Shown one piece after another: positions 32,527 through 41,160 of a DNA stretch of 64,000 nucleotides. Made by a program: the position numbers and the translations under genes. Source of the DNA: HGM04593 sp045634365 (GTDB lineage: Bacteria; Bacteroidota; Bacteroidia; Bacteroidales; Bacteroidaceae); assembly GCA_045634365.1 (NCBI GenBank), contig JAZRAC010000072.1:1-64000 (forward strand), in the 5' to 3' direction. Each line of letters opens with the position of its first letter. The stretch's first letter is position 1. A model generated the notes under the pieces. The model saw only the letters and a list, made by a program, of their open reading frames with translations, was not told the origin of the DNA and made no database searches.

Positions 32527-33657
32527 ATGTCTGTCGAAATTGTAAAAGTGGAAACAATGGGGCAGCTTAAAAAGTTTGTACGCTACAACTACGAACTTTA
32601 CAAGGACAACCCGTATGCCGTTCCCGAACTGTATGAAGATGCAATGAACACCCTGCGTCGCGACCGCAACGCTGCGTTTGAATTCTGCGAAGCCGACTAT
32701 TTCCTTGCCCTCCGCGACGGGAAGATTGTGGGGCGCGTGGCTGCAATCATCAACCACCGTGCCAACGAGCGTTGGGGCACAAAAGCCGCACGCTTCGGCT
32801 GGGTCGATTTTATAGACGACGCCGAGGTTGTGGATGCTCTTTTTGCCACAGTGGAGCAGTGGGCTCGCGAGCGTGGAATGACGGAATTGCAAGGCCCGCT
32901 GGGCTTTACCGACCTTGACCGCGAGGGAATGCTCGTTGAGGGCTTCGACCGCTTGGGCACTATGGCTACAATATATAACCACCCCTATTATCCGCAACAG
33001 ATGGAGCGATTGGGCTTTGAAAAGGATGTCGATTGGGTGGAGTTCCTCATAAAAGTGCCCGAAAAAACTTGGGACAAGGCCGACCGTCTCTCCTCGATTA
33101 TCGCTCGTAAATATAAATTGCGTGTGGCGCAGTTTAAATCGCGTGGCGAGCTTGCCAAACGCTACGGCAAGGCTCTCTTTGCTCTTGTGAATGAGTGCTA
33201 CGCTCCGTTGTATGGATTTTCGTCGTTGAGCGAGAAACAGATTGAGCAGTTGATTAAGCAGTATCTCCCTGTGATAGACCTGCGCTTAATCTCTCTCATA
33301 GTAGATGAGAATGACAATCTTGTGGCGCTTGGAATTGCTCTTGCATCGCTCTCTCGTGCGTTGCAGAAGGCAAAGGGCCGTTTGTTCCCCTTCGGGTGGT
33401 TCCATCTGGCAAAGGCTCTCTTCTTCTCCCGCCCCAAAAGACTCGATTTTCTGTTGGTGGCCATTAAGCCCGAGTATCAGAGCAAGGGGGTGATGGCAAT
33501 GCTCTTCAACGACCTTATGCCCCGCTACATTGCAATGGGCTTCGAGGATGTTGAAACTAACCCCGAACTTGAAACAAACAACAAGGTGCAGGCACAATGG
33601 GAGAGCTTCGAAAAAGAACAGCACAAACGCCGTCGTGCATATAAAAAAGCATTATAA
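32527..33657 (+). CDS. GNAT-fold protein (putative N-acetyltransferase)
   Basis: A 376-residue soluble protein. The N-terminal half has a degenerate GNAT-like pattern (FLALRDGKIVGRVAAIINHRAN). The C-terminal half has a further GNAT-like segment (LDFLLVAIKPEYQSKGVMAMLFNDLM, with the motif-A-like 'QSKGV') and ends in a basic tail KEQHKRRRAYKKAL. It resembles a Bacteroidota-conserved GNAT-related family whose substrate is unknown. First gene of an operon with parE 7 bp downstream, then coaD and ctp. Confidence 0.75.
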   Translation: MSVEIVKVETMGQLKKFVRYNYELYKDNPYAVPELYEDAMNTLRRDRNAAFEFCEADYFLALRDGKIVGRVAAIINHRANERWGTKAARFGWVDFIDDAEVVDALFATVEQWARERGMTELQGPLGFTDLDREGMLVEGFDRLGTMATIYNHPYYPQQMERLGFEKDVDWVEFLIKVPEKTWDKADRLSSIIARKYKLRVAQFKSRGELAKRYGKALFALVNECYAPLYGFSSLSEKQIEQLIKQYLPVIDLRLISLIVDENDNLVALGIALASLSRALQKAKGRLFPFGWFHLAKALFFSRPKRLDFLLVAIKPEYQSKGVMAMLFNDLMPRYIAMGFEDVETNPELETNNKVQAQWESFEKEQHKRRRAYKKAL

Positions 33658-33664
33658 CAACCCT

Positions 33665-35611
33665 ATGAACGAAGATAATAATTTGATTTTTGACGACAAT
33701 GCTCCTGTGGAGCAGGTAGCATATACCGAAGATAATATTCGCCACCTTAGTGACATGGAGCATATACGCACCCGTCCGGGTATGTATATTGGTAAGTTGG
33801 GCGATGGCTCGCAAAGTGACGATGGTATCTATGTGTTGCTTAAAGAGGTTGTGGACAACTGCATCGACGAGTTTAAGATGGGTGCCGGCAAGCGCATAGA
33901 GATTGATATTGAGGATAATCGCTCGGTTGCTGTGCGCGACTATGGTCGCGGTATTCCGCAGGGCAAGATGATTGAGGCTGTGAGCAAGCTGAACACCGGT
34001 GGTAAGTACGACGATAAGGCGTTCAAAAAGTCGGTGGGCCTTAATGGCGTGGGCTTGAAGGCTGTTAATGCGCTGAGCACCCGTTTCGAGGTTCGCAGCT
34101 ATCGCGACGGCATTGTGCGCACTGCCATATTCGAAGCGGGAGTGCTGGTGAGCGACGAAACTGCAAAAACCGCCGACGAAAATGGTACATACATTGCCTT
34201 CACGCCCGATACAAAGCTCTTTCGTAACTATGAGTTTCGCGCGGCGTTTATAGAAACGTTGCTGCGCAACTACACCTATCTGAATACCGGCCTTGCCATA
34301 ATGTTCAACGGCAAGCGCATATTGTCGCGCAACGGCCTTGCCGACCTTCTCACCGATAATATGACGGCCGAGAGCCTCTACCCTATAATACACCTTAAAG
34401 GCACAGATATTGAGATTGCCTTCACCCACGCGCAACAGTATGGCGAGGAGTATTATTCCTTTGTGAACGGACAGCACACCTCGCAGGGTGGTACGCACCA
34501 GAGTGCATTCAAGGAGATGGTGGCATCTACCATACACGACTTTTTCTCGGCCAAGAATTTCGAGTATTGCGACATTCGCAACGGTATTGTGGCCGCAATT
34601 GCGGTTAACATACAGGAACCGGTGTTCGAGAGCCAGACAAAAGTGCGCCTCGGCTCCACCACAATAGCTCCACAGGAGGGCAGTATGAGTGTAAAGAAGT
34701 TTATAGGCGACTTTATAAAGGAGGAGCTCGATAACTTCCTGCACAAAAATCCCGACATAAGCGATGTGATGCTTGTGAAGATACAGGCGTCGGAGAAGGA
34801 GCGCAAAGAACTTGCCGGCCTCACGAAGCAGGTGCGCGAGAAGGCCAAAAAGGTAAATATACACAACCGCAAGCTGCGCGACTGCCGCATACACTACAAC
34901 GACAGCAAGGGCGATCGTGTGGATGAAAGTTGCATATTCATCACCGAGGGCGACTCGGCGAGCGGTTCCATCACCAAGAGTCGCGACGCTAACACACAGG
35001 CGGTTTTCAGCCTGCGTGGAAAGCCTCTCAACTGTTTCGGGTTGAGCCGTGCGGTAGTTTATCAGAATGAGGAGTTTAATCTTCTGCAAGCGGCTCTTAA
35101 TATTGAGGATGGGCTCGAAGGGTTGCGATACAACAAGGTTATTGTGGCAACAGATGCCGATGTTGACGGAATGCACATACGCCTGCTTATGATAACTTTT
35201 TTCCTGCAATTCTTTCCCGAACTTATAAAGAAGGGGCACGTTTATATTCTGCAAACACCGCTCTTCCGCGTGCGCAACAAACGCAAACGCAGCAAAAAGG
35301 CCTCCGAGGATGGCACGGCTCCAAAGGGTGATTTTGAAACAATATACTGCTACTCCGAGGAGGAGCGCATTGCTGCCATTGAGAAGCTGTCGCCCAATCC
35401 CGAAATTACCCGATTCAAAGGTCTTGGAGAAATTTCGCCCGATGAGTTTCGTAACTTCATCGGTCCGGATATGCGCTTGGAGCGTGTCTCTATGCACAAG
35501 GACGATAAGGTGGACGAACTTCTATGCTACTATATGGGCAAGAATACTATGGAGCGTCAGAATTTTATTATAGACAACCTCGTGGTAGAGGAGGATAAAA
35601 CCAACGAATAG
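33665..35611 (+). CDS. parE: DNA topoisomerase IV subunit B
   Basis: ATPase subunit of the chromosome-decatenating type IIA topoisomerase. GHKL ATPase motifs: VDNCIDEFKMG, RDYGRGIPQGK and SVGLNGVGLKAVNALS. The toprim domain has ITEGDSASGSI (usually EGDSA) and VATDADVDGMHIR. The C-terminus has RFKGLGEISPDEF. Length 648 without the gyrase-B insertion favours ParE over GyrB; gyrB itself is not in the window to compare. The start at 33665 (MNEDNN) is chosen since the frame upstream only overlaps the GNAT gene. Confidence 0.92.
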   Translation: MNEDNNLIFDDNAPVEQVAYTEDNIRHLSDMEHIRTRPGMYIGKLGDGSQSDDGIYVLLKEVVDNCIDEFKMGAGKRIEIDIEDNRSVAVRDYGRGIPQGKMIEAVSKLNTGGKYDDKAFKKSVGLNGVGLKAVNALSTRFEVRSYRDGIVRTAIFEAGVLVSDETAKTADENGTYIAFTPDTKLFRNYEFRAAFIETLLRNYTYLNTGLAIMFNGKRILSRNGLADLLTDNMTAESLYPIIHLKGTDIEIAFTHAQQYGEEYYSFVNGQHTSQGGTHQSAFKEMVASTIHDFFSAKNFEYCDIRNGIVAAIAVNIQEPVFESQTKVRLGSTTIAPQEGSMSVKKFIGDFIKEELDNFLHKNPDISDVMLVKIQASEKERKELAGLTKQVREKAKKVNIHNRKLRDCRIHYNDSKGDRVDESCIFITEGDSASGSITKSRDANTQAVFSLRGKPLNCFGLSRAVVYQNEEFNLLQAALNIEDGLEGLRYNKVIVATDADVDGMHIRLLMITFFLQFFPELIKKGHVYILQTPLFRVRNKRKRSKKASEDGTAPKGDFETIYCYSEEERIAAIEKLSPNPEITRFKGLGEISPDEFRNFIGPDMRLERVSMHKDDKVDELLCYYMGKNTMERQNFIIDNLVVEEDKTNE

Positions 35612-35617
35612 GAATAT

Positions 35618-36058
35618 ATGGAAAAGATAGCTCTCTTTGCAGGAACATTCGACCCCTACACGCTGGGGCACCATTCGGTGGTGCAGCGTGCCCTTGCCAT
35701 CTTCGACAAGGTGGTGGTGGCCGTGGGCAACAATATGGGCAAACAATGTATGCTCGCTCCCGAAGAGCGCGTTGCTGCCATAAAAAAAACATACGCTGCG
35801 GAGCCGCGAGTGGAGGTAGCGTTATATGATGGACTCACAATGGATTATGCCCGCAGCATAGGCGCAACGGCTCTGTTGCGTGGCGTGCGCAGTGTGAAGG
35901 ATTTTGAGTATGAGCGTGAGCTTGCCGATGTTAATATGCGCGTGGGCGGCATTGAAACGGTAATTCTGTTCAGCGCACCCGAGCACTCCTCCATAAGCAG
36001 CAGTGTGGTGCGCGAGCTTGCTGCATACGGCAAGGATGTAACACCCTTTTTGCCTTAA
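35618..36058 (+). CDS. coaD: Phosphopantetheine adenylyltransferase
   Basis: Adenylates 4'-phosphopantetheine in coenzyme A synthesis. The nucleotidyltransferase signature GTFDPYTLGHHSV (T/HxGH) is at residues 9-21, followed by VVVAVGNN, ATALLRGVRSVKDFEYE and the C-terminal ISSSVVRELAAYGKDV. Length 146 is slightly short of the usual 155-160 at the C-terminus. It starts 6 bp after parE and precedes ctp by 18 bp in one operon. Confidence 0.95.
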   Translation: MEKIALFAGTFDPYTLGHHSVVQRALAIFDKVVVAVGNNMGKQCMLAPEERVAAIKKTYAAEPRVEVALYDGLTMDYARSIGATALLRGVRSVKDFEYERELADVNMRVGGIETVILFSAPEHSSISSSVVRELAAYGKDVTPFLP

Positions 36059-36076
36059 TTTCCCCCCACTTGAATT

Positions 36077-37675
36077 ATGAAAAGAATAACAATATTATTA
36101 TCCATACTGCTCACCGCGCTCTTTACAATGGCGCAGGAGGCTCCCCAAATGCCGAAATCTCTTTTTAAACTAATGTCGGCCGGTAATATAATAGAGCGTT
36201 TTTATGTCGACTCTGTTGCCGACGATAAAATTGTGGAGGAGGGTATAAAGGCGATGCTCAAAAAGCTCGACCCGCACTCTACATACACTGATGCAAAGGA
36301 GACAAAGGCCCTGTTGGAGGAGATGCAGGGCAGTTTCGGCGGCATTGGCATTCAGTTTAATATTGTCGACGATACGCTCTATGTGATACGTACCACAGTG
36401 GGCGGCCCATCGGAGCGTGCCGGCATTTTGGCCGGTGACAGGGTGGTTACGGTTAACGATACTGCCATTGCCGGTGTAAAAATGGAGCGTAGCGACATTA
36501 TGTCGCGCCTGCGCGGCCGCGAAGGAACAAACGTGCGCTTGCAGGTGAAGCGTGCGGGGGCGTCGGGCTTGTTGCCCTTCAATCTTGTACGCGGCAAAAT
36601 AGCCACAAAGAGCGTCGATGCGGCCTATATGGTCGACAATAGCGTGGGCTACATACGCATAAATTCCTTTGGCGCAACCACCCACAAGGAGTTTGTATCG
36701 GCTTTGGATTCGTTGAAGGCCTGCGGCCTTGAATCTCTTATGATCGACCTGCAAGGGAACGGCGGCGGTTATCTGTCGGCGGCAGTAGACATTGCCAATG
36801 AATTGCTCGAAGAGGGTAACCTCATAGTATATACCGAGGGGCGCGTGTCGCCTCGTTACGAGCACGTTGCAAAGGGTGGCGGCTGTTTCCGCAAAGGTAA
36901 TCTTGTGGTGCTTGTTGACGAAACATCGGCCTCGGCTGCCGAGATTCTGGCCGGCGCGGTGCAGGATTGGGACAGAGGCGTTATTGTGGGCCGTCGTACC
37001 TTCGGCAAAGGGCTTGTGCAACGTCCCTTCCAGCTTGTCGACAATTCTATGATACGCCTCACAATATCGCGCTATTATACCCCCAGCGGGCGTAGTATAC
37101 AAAAGCCATACGGCGACTCCATCAGTTACAACGACGACCTTATGACCCGTTACAACAGCGGCGAGCTTACAACTGCCGACAGCATACACTTCCCCGATTC
37201 GCTGAAAGCTTACACCAAGCGTTTGGGGCGTGTAGTGTATGGCGGTGGCGGAATTATGCCCGACTATTTTGTGCCTCTCGATACTATGCGCTACACAAAA
37301 TATCACCGCGACCTCTCGCGCAAAGGCTCCGTTATTATGGCGGCCTTGCGTTATGTGGATGCGCATCGTGCGGAGCTGAAAGAGAAGTACCCCACGCTTG
37401 CCTCTTATGATGCAAATTTCAAGGTAGATACGGCTTTTGCGGCCCTGTTGCGTCGGCAAGGGGAGCGCGACAGTGTGAAAGTCGAAAGTGATGAGGAGTT
37501 TCAAAAATCCCTTGTCGAAATTTCCTTCCAACTTAAATGGTTAGTGGCTCGCGACATTTGGGATACCTGTGAGGCTGTTCAGATATATAACCGCAACAAC
37601 GACTTTTTTAAAAAGGGTTACGCGCTTATAAAGCAGCGCAAGCAGGATAAAGTGCTCGCTCGGGAAGTAAAGTGA
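36077..37675 (+). CDS. C-terminal processing peptidase, S41 family
   Basis: A periplasmic serine protease with signal peptide (MKRITILLSILLTALFTMAQ), an N-terminal helical domain (VEEGIKAMLKKLDPHSTY), a PDZ domain (about 85-165; GGPSERAGILAGDRVVTVND) and the S41 catalytic core: SVGYIRINSF, DLQGNGGGYL, and VDETSASAAEILAGAVQDW with the nucleophile Ser and the base Lys in GRRTFGKGLVQ. Length 532 is usual for Bacteroidota Ctp proteins, which trim or degrade exported proteins. Last gene of the operon. Confidence 0.93.
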   Translation: MKRITILLSILLTALFTMAQEAPQMPKSLFKLMSAGNIIERFYVDSVADDKIVEEGIKAMLKKLDPHSTYTDAKETKALLEEMQGSFGGIGIQFNIVDDTLYVIRTTVGGPSERAGILAGDRVVTVNDTAIAGVKMERSDIMSRLRGREGTNVRLQVKRAGASGLLPFNLVRGKIATKSVDAAYMVDNSVGYIRINSFGATTHKEFVSALDSLKACGLESLMIDLQGNGGGYLSAAVDIANELLEEGNLIVYTEGRVSPRYEHVAKGGGCFRKGNLVVLVDETSASAAEILAGAVQDWDRGVIVGRRTFGKGLVQRPFQLVDNSMIRLTISRYYTPSGRSIQKPYGDSISYNDDLMTRYNSGELTTADSIHFPDSLKAYTKRLGRVVYGGGGIMPDYFVPLDTMRYTKYHRDLSRKGSVIMAALRYVDAHRAELKEKYPTLASYDANFKVDTAFAALLRRQGERDSVKVESDEEFQKSLVEISFQLKWLVARDIWDTCEAVQIYNRNNDFFKKGYALIKQRKQDKVLAREVK

Positions 37676-37734
37676 CAACAGTTTTTGCTCTCCTTTTGCA
37701 AATGGCGTTAAAGAATTCTTGTTAGTAAAATAGT

Positions 37735-38256
37735 ATGAATATGAAAAAAGTGTTTTTTGCATCGGTGTTACTCCTGTTCTCACTCTCCTTTGCTTTTTCA
37801 CAGGTGATTAAGGATGGCGATGAGCCGATGTCGCCTTTTGTCGGTACTTGGCGCTGGGTGGAGGATAGTGACGAACAATGGTTTGCAATATTTGTTGGTG
37901 AGCGTAACGACTCTTTGCTCTTTGCAATTTATGGTGTTTTTGAATGTGGTAATAAAATACAGATTTCAAATTATGATTTAGAGAATAATGATATTGCCGA
38001 AGTTCGTGTAAAGAAAAAAGATACAAAAATTGTGCGTAGCAAGATACACTCCTATAATTCGAGTTTTTTCTTTCCCGATAAGAGTAAATATAATGATGTT
38101 TCTTTTGAGCTCCTCAATGATACTGTTATGCTGTTTATCCTCAATGATGGCTATTATTATTGGCCCGATACGGCTCTGTTGATTCGCGATAATAGGAAAA
38201 ATCGCATATTTTCGCTCGAAGAGGAGCCTCTCTTGTACAAAGGTGAGGTTGAGTGA
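37735..38256 (+). CDS. Secreted hypothetical protein, tandem paralog 1 (173 aa)
   Basis: Signal peptide (MKKVFFASVLLLFSLSFAFSQ). The mature part begins with SPFVGTWRWVEDSDEQWFAIFVGERNDSLLFAIYG, a lipocalin-like 'GTW.W' opening seen in small secreted Bacteroidota proteins, and ends TALLIRDNRKNRIFSLEEEP. Nearly the same protein follows 17 bp downstream. The second ATG (37741) is an equally good start. Function unknown. Confidence 0.75.
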   Translation: MNMKKVFFASVLLLFSLSFAFSQVIKDGDEPMSPFVGTWRWVEDSDEQWFAIFVGERNDSLLFAIYGVFECGNKIQISNYDLENNDIAEVRVKKKDTKIVRSKIHSYNSSFFFPDKSKYNDVSFELLNDTVMLFILNDGYYYWPDTALLIRDNRKNRIFSLEEEPLLYKGEVE

Positions 38257-38273
38257 TTTAATAGTAAAATAGT

Positions 38274-38801
38274 ATGAATATGAAAAAAGTGTTTTTTGCA
38301 TCGGTATTGTTCCTGTTCTCTCTCTCCTTTGTCTTTTCACAGGTGATTAAGGAGGGTGATGAGCAACTGTCGCCTTTTGTAGGTACTTGGCGCTGGGTGG
38401 AGGATAATGACGAACAATGGTTTGCAATATTTGTTGGTGAGCGTAACGACTCTTTGCTTTTTGCAATTTGTGGCGTTTTTGAATCTGGCAATAAAATACA
38501 TGGCTCAAATTTTGATTCTAATAATAATGATATAGCCGAAGTTCGTGTAAAGAAAAAGGATACAAAGATTGTGCGTAGTAAGATACACTCCTATAATTCG
38601 AGTTTCTATCTTATCGACCGGAGCGAGTTTAAATATAATGATGTCTCTTTTGAACTTCTCAACGACACTGTTATGCTCTTTGTCCTCGACGATGGTCGTC
38701 CTTATTGGCCTGATACGGCTTTGTTGATTCGCGATGAAAGGAAGAATCATACATTTTCATTCGAGGAGGATCGTCGATTGTACAAAGGCGAGGGCGAGTG
38801 A
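38274..38801 (+). CDS. Secreted hypothetical protein, tandem paralog 2 (175 aa)
   Basis: A close copy of the preceding protein: identical leader apart from a few residues, same SPFVGTWRWVED.DEQWFAIFVGERNDSLLFAI core, and most differences between residues 70 and 130 and at the tail. The duplication includes about 15 bp upstream (AGTAAAATAGTATGAATATG in both), so it is a recent tandem event. It converges on the THUMP-like methyltransferase with a 1-bp gap between stops and no hairpin. Confidence 0.75.
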   Translation: MNMKKVFFASVLFLFSLSFVFSQVIKEGDEQLSPFVGTWRWVEDNDEQWFAIFVGERNDSLLFAICGVFESGNKIHGSNFDSNNNDIAEVRVKKKDTKIVRSKIHSYNSSFYLIDRSEFKYNDVSFELLNDTVMLFVLDDGRPYWPDTALLIRDERKNHTFSFEEDRRLYKGEGE

Positions 38802-38802
38802 T

Positions 38803-39972
38803 TTATATCTTTTCGCATAGAATGAGCACCTTACGCTCGTCGGCAAGGGTGGTGGCGAAGATGTAGTTGTTACCGCCGTCGGCAAGTTTAAGGCGTTTAC
38901 GCAGTTGTTCCACCCTGTCGGGGAAGTTGCGTATGGTTATATTGGCTTTTTTCAGCGCAGTAAGCTCTTTAATATCGCTTTTTGCAAAGCCGTACGATTT
39001 TATTATTCTGAATTTGCGCCCGGGGAAGTTGGCTATAAGGTCGTTGGCTGTATATAGCTGGCTGTTGGGGTGCAGTTTTTTTGTGTTTGTGGCTGTGGCG
39101 AGCGCACGGTGGCAACCGGCTTTCTGTATGGCGGCGTTGGGCTCATAGAGGTATTGTCCGGGTTCACAGGCATAGCCGGTGGTTGCTGCTGCTTCCTCCT
39201 CGGCTGTGAATGAGAATGTTTCGTTGCCGTTCCCTGTGATGTTTATACAGTGGGTGACAATGTTGTTGCCGTTGCTCTTCGAGAGGATGAAGAGCAGCTC
39301 CTTACACTCGTTGTTGGCGGCAACAATGTGTATCTCGCTTATGTGTTTAAGTTCGTTGCGGGCTGCGGAAATATCGAGCATCGGGGAGCATTTTATCATA
39401 GCCCTGTCGCTCTTCTGCAACAGTTGTTCTTCAAGCAGGGTTACCGAGGGTGTGCAGTCGGCAAGTGCGACGACCTTGCGCCCGTCGCCGTTGCGTCGTG
39501 CAGGGTCTATAAAAATCCAGTCGAGCTGTGGCAGGGTGGCGAGCAACTCTTCGCACTCTCCGTTTAACACCGCTATTTGTTTCAGCTCCATTATGGAGAA
39601 GTTGTTGCGGGCAATTTCGCACAGCAGTGGGTTATGCTCTATATAGAAGGCCTTTTTGAACTTGCGGGCAAGGTAGCTGCAATCTATTCCGAATCCTCCG
39701 GTGAGGTCGGCAATGGCGGTTCCCTGCACAAGAGAGGCTTTGTAGAGTGCAGTTGCTTGTGAGGAGCACTGCTCCATAGAGATTCGGGGCGGATAGATGA
39801 TACCCTCTTTCTCGGCCCATTCGGGCAGCTTGGTTCTTGCTGTCTGCCGGCCCTCAATCTGTGTGACAGCCTCGCGCATATCCACGGTGGGGTAGCGCCC
39901 TGTTTGCAGGGCGAGGGTGCGTGTGTCGTCGTTGCTGTGTTCCTGTATGAATTTGCGGGTATCTTCGTTCAT
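38803..39972 (-). CDS. Class I SAM-dependent methyltransferase with THUMP-like domain
   Basis: Rossmann methyltransferase core: IADLTGGFGIDCSYLARKF (SAM motif I), FYIEHNPLLCEIARNN (motif II) and LDWIFIDPARR (motif IV, catalytic-type DPAR). The C-terminal part (CEPGQYLYEPNAAIQKAG... FRIIKSYGFAKSDIKEL) is the THUMP-like domain found in Bacteroidota RNA methyltransferase-like proteins. An rRNA or tRNA target is inferred from the fold. Length 389 is typical. It is 6 bp downstream of the acyltransferase on the same strand. Confidence 0.85.
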   Translation of the reverse strand: MNEDTRKFIQEHSNDDTRTLALQTGRYPTVDMREAVTQIEGRQTARTKLPEWAEKEGIIYPPRISMEQCSSQATALYKASLVQGTAIADLTGGFGIDCSYLARKFKKAFYIEHNPLLCEIARNNFSIMELKQIAVLNGECEELLATLPQLDWIFIDPARRNGDGRKVVALADCTPSVTLLEEQLLQKSDRAMIKCSPMLDISAARNELKHISEIHIVAANNECKELLFILSKSNGNNIVTHCINITGNGNETFSFTAEEEAAATTGYACEPGQYLYEPNAAIQKAGCHRALATATNTKKLHPNSQLYTANDLIANFPGRKFRIIKSYGFAKSDIKELTALKKANITIRNFPDRVEQLRKRLKLADGGNNYIFATTLADERKVLILCEKI

Positions 39973-39978
39973 TATCTA

Positions 39979-40995
39979 CTATCCTCTTAAAAACTCTTCA
40001 AATTTGTTTATGTGGCACAGGATTTTTATCTTTTCTATGATAACAGAAATAATCAGCGAGCTTGCAAGCAAGGCCGTAAATATAAATAGCGGGTTACCAA
40101 GGCTGTAAAGGGGCTCTTGAAAATAGTATAGATAGATAAATGTGTGGAAGAGAAAGATATTCATACTGTGTTGCCCGATAAAATCGAGAACCTTTCTGCT
40201 CTTTTTGTTCTTTATGCCGAAGCAGGCGTAAACAGCTATAATCAATATGCATATTATAGTGTCAAAGTTCATTGCATATAGAAAAAGCCGGCTTCTTATG
40301 TAAAGGCACCCGATTAATGCGACAATCAGTACTGCTTTTTCCCATCTTCTCTCTATGGAAATTCGTTGCAGTATATTGTATTGTGCAAATATCATTCCTG
40401 CAATAAAGGTCATCAGATAGTGTCTTATGGGGTAAATGCCGTGTATGTCGAAGAAACTTATTGCCACGGCCACTGCCATTATTGCAGCTGTGGCATAATG
40501 GTTGTTTCTCGCCCTGTATATAAAAGGAAAGAGCAGATAAAGCATTATTATGCACGACATAAACCACCAGGTGGCATTGTAGCCATAAAATTCAAATGCA
40601 TAGGCCAGCCCCATAAAGTCGGCGATGGACTTGGTGATGATGTTGTTCGTGTATACGCTCTCCAATGTCCTGTCAAAGAAGAAGATGCCTATCGGTACAA
40701 ATATGAGCCATATAAGCCAGAATGTGGGGAATAACTTTGCGAAGCGTTTTTTGTAGAATTCGATTGGAGAAATATCTTTGTTCCTGCAACTTCTCGTCAG
40801 CCCGTATCCCGAAAGAAAGACAAACAGTGCAACACATACTTTACCAATCTTTCCCGCTTCACATATTATGTCGGTGTTGCCAATAGTTATACTATTGTAT
40901 AGGCCGTTGGCCTCGTAGAACAGATGGTGGAATAGTAATAAAAGCAGCGATAGGCCTTTGAGTATGCTTGTGTCGTCTTTAGAGAGTTCTTTCAT
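39979..40995 (-). CDS. Membrane acyltransferase (acyltransferase-3 family)
   Basis: A polytopic membrane protein with about ten hydrophobic spans. The N-terminus has the family signature LKGLSLLLLLFHHLFYEANG (catalytic-type His in FHH) and VALFVFLSGYGLTRS, then FYKKRFAKLFPTFW. The C-terminus has IGQHSMNIFLFHTFIYLYYF. This family O-acylates surface glycans in the inner membrane. Length 338 is normal. No sugar gene cluster surrounds it, so the acceptor is unknown. Confidence 0.87.
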   Translation of the reverse strand: MKELSKDDTSILKGLSLLLLLFHHLFYEANGLYNSITIGNTDIICEAGKIGKVCVALFVFLSGYGLTRSCRNKDISPIEFYKKRFAKLFPTFWLIWLIFVPIGIFFFDRTLESVYTNNIITKSIADFMGLAYAFEFYGYNATWWFMSCIIMLYLLFPFIYRARNNHYATAAIMAVAVAISFFDIHGIYPIRHYLMTFIAGMIFAQYNILQRISIERRWEKAVLIVALIGCLYIRSRLFLYAMNFDTIICILIIAVYACFGIKNKKSRKVLDFIGQHSMNIFLFHTFIYLYYFQEPLYSLGNPLFIFTALLASSLIISVIIEKIKILCHINKFEEFLRG

Positions 40996-41103
40996 AGTGC
41001 AATTATTTTGTTTGTGCCTGCAACTTTGTGCAACAATACAAAGGTGTAAATAAATTTGGTAAATTCAAAGTTTCCGTCCTTTGTTCGATTTTTTGTGTAA
41101 AAA

Positions 41104-41133
41104 ACATAGGGCGGCACGATGGCCACCCTATGT
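41104..41133 (-). terminator. pckA terminator
   Basis: ACATAGGG 41104-41111 pairs with CCCTATGT 41126-41133; on the minus strand it runs into TTTTTTACAC. Confidence 0.75.
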
Positions 41134-41160
41134 CGTATGTTAGGTTCTGTGTGCTCTTAA

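Noticed and set aside
33557..37531. Very long antisense open frames over parE (about 646 codons) and ctp (about 450 codons)
   Set aside because: They mirror strongly conserved sense genes, lack family features and arise from the codon bias of the richer-G+C genes.
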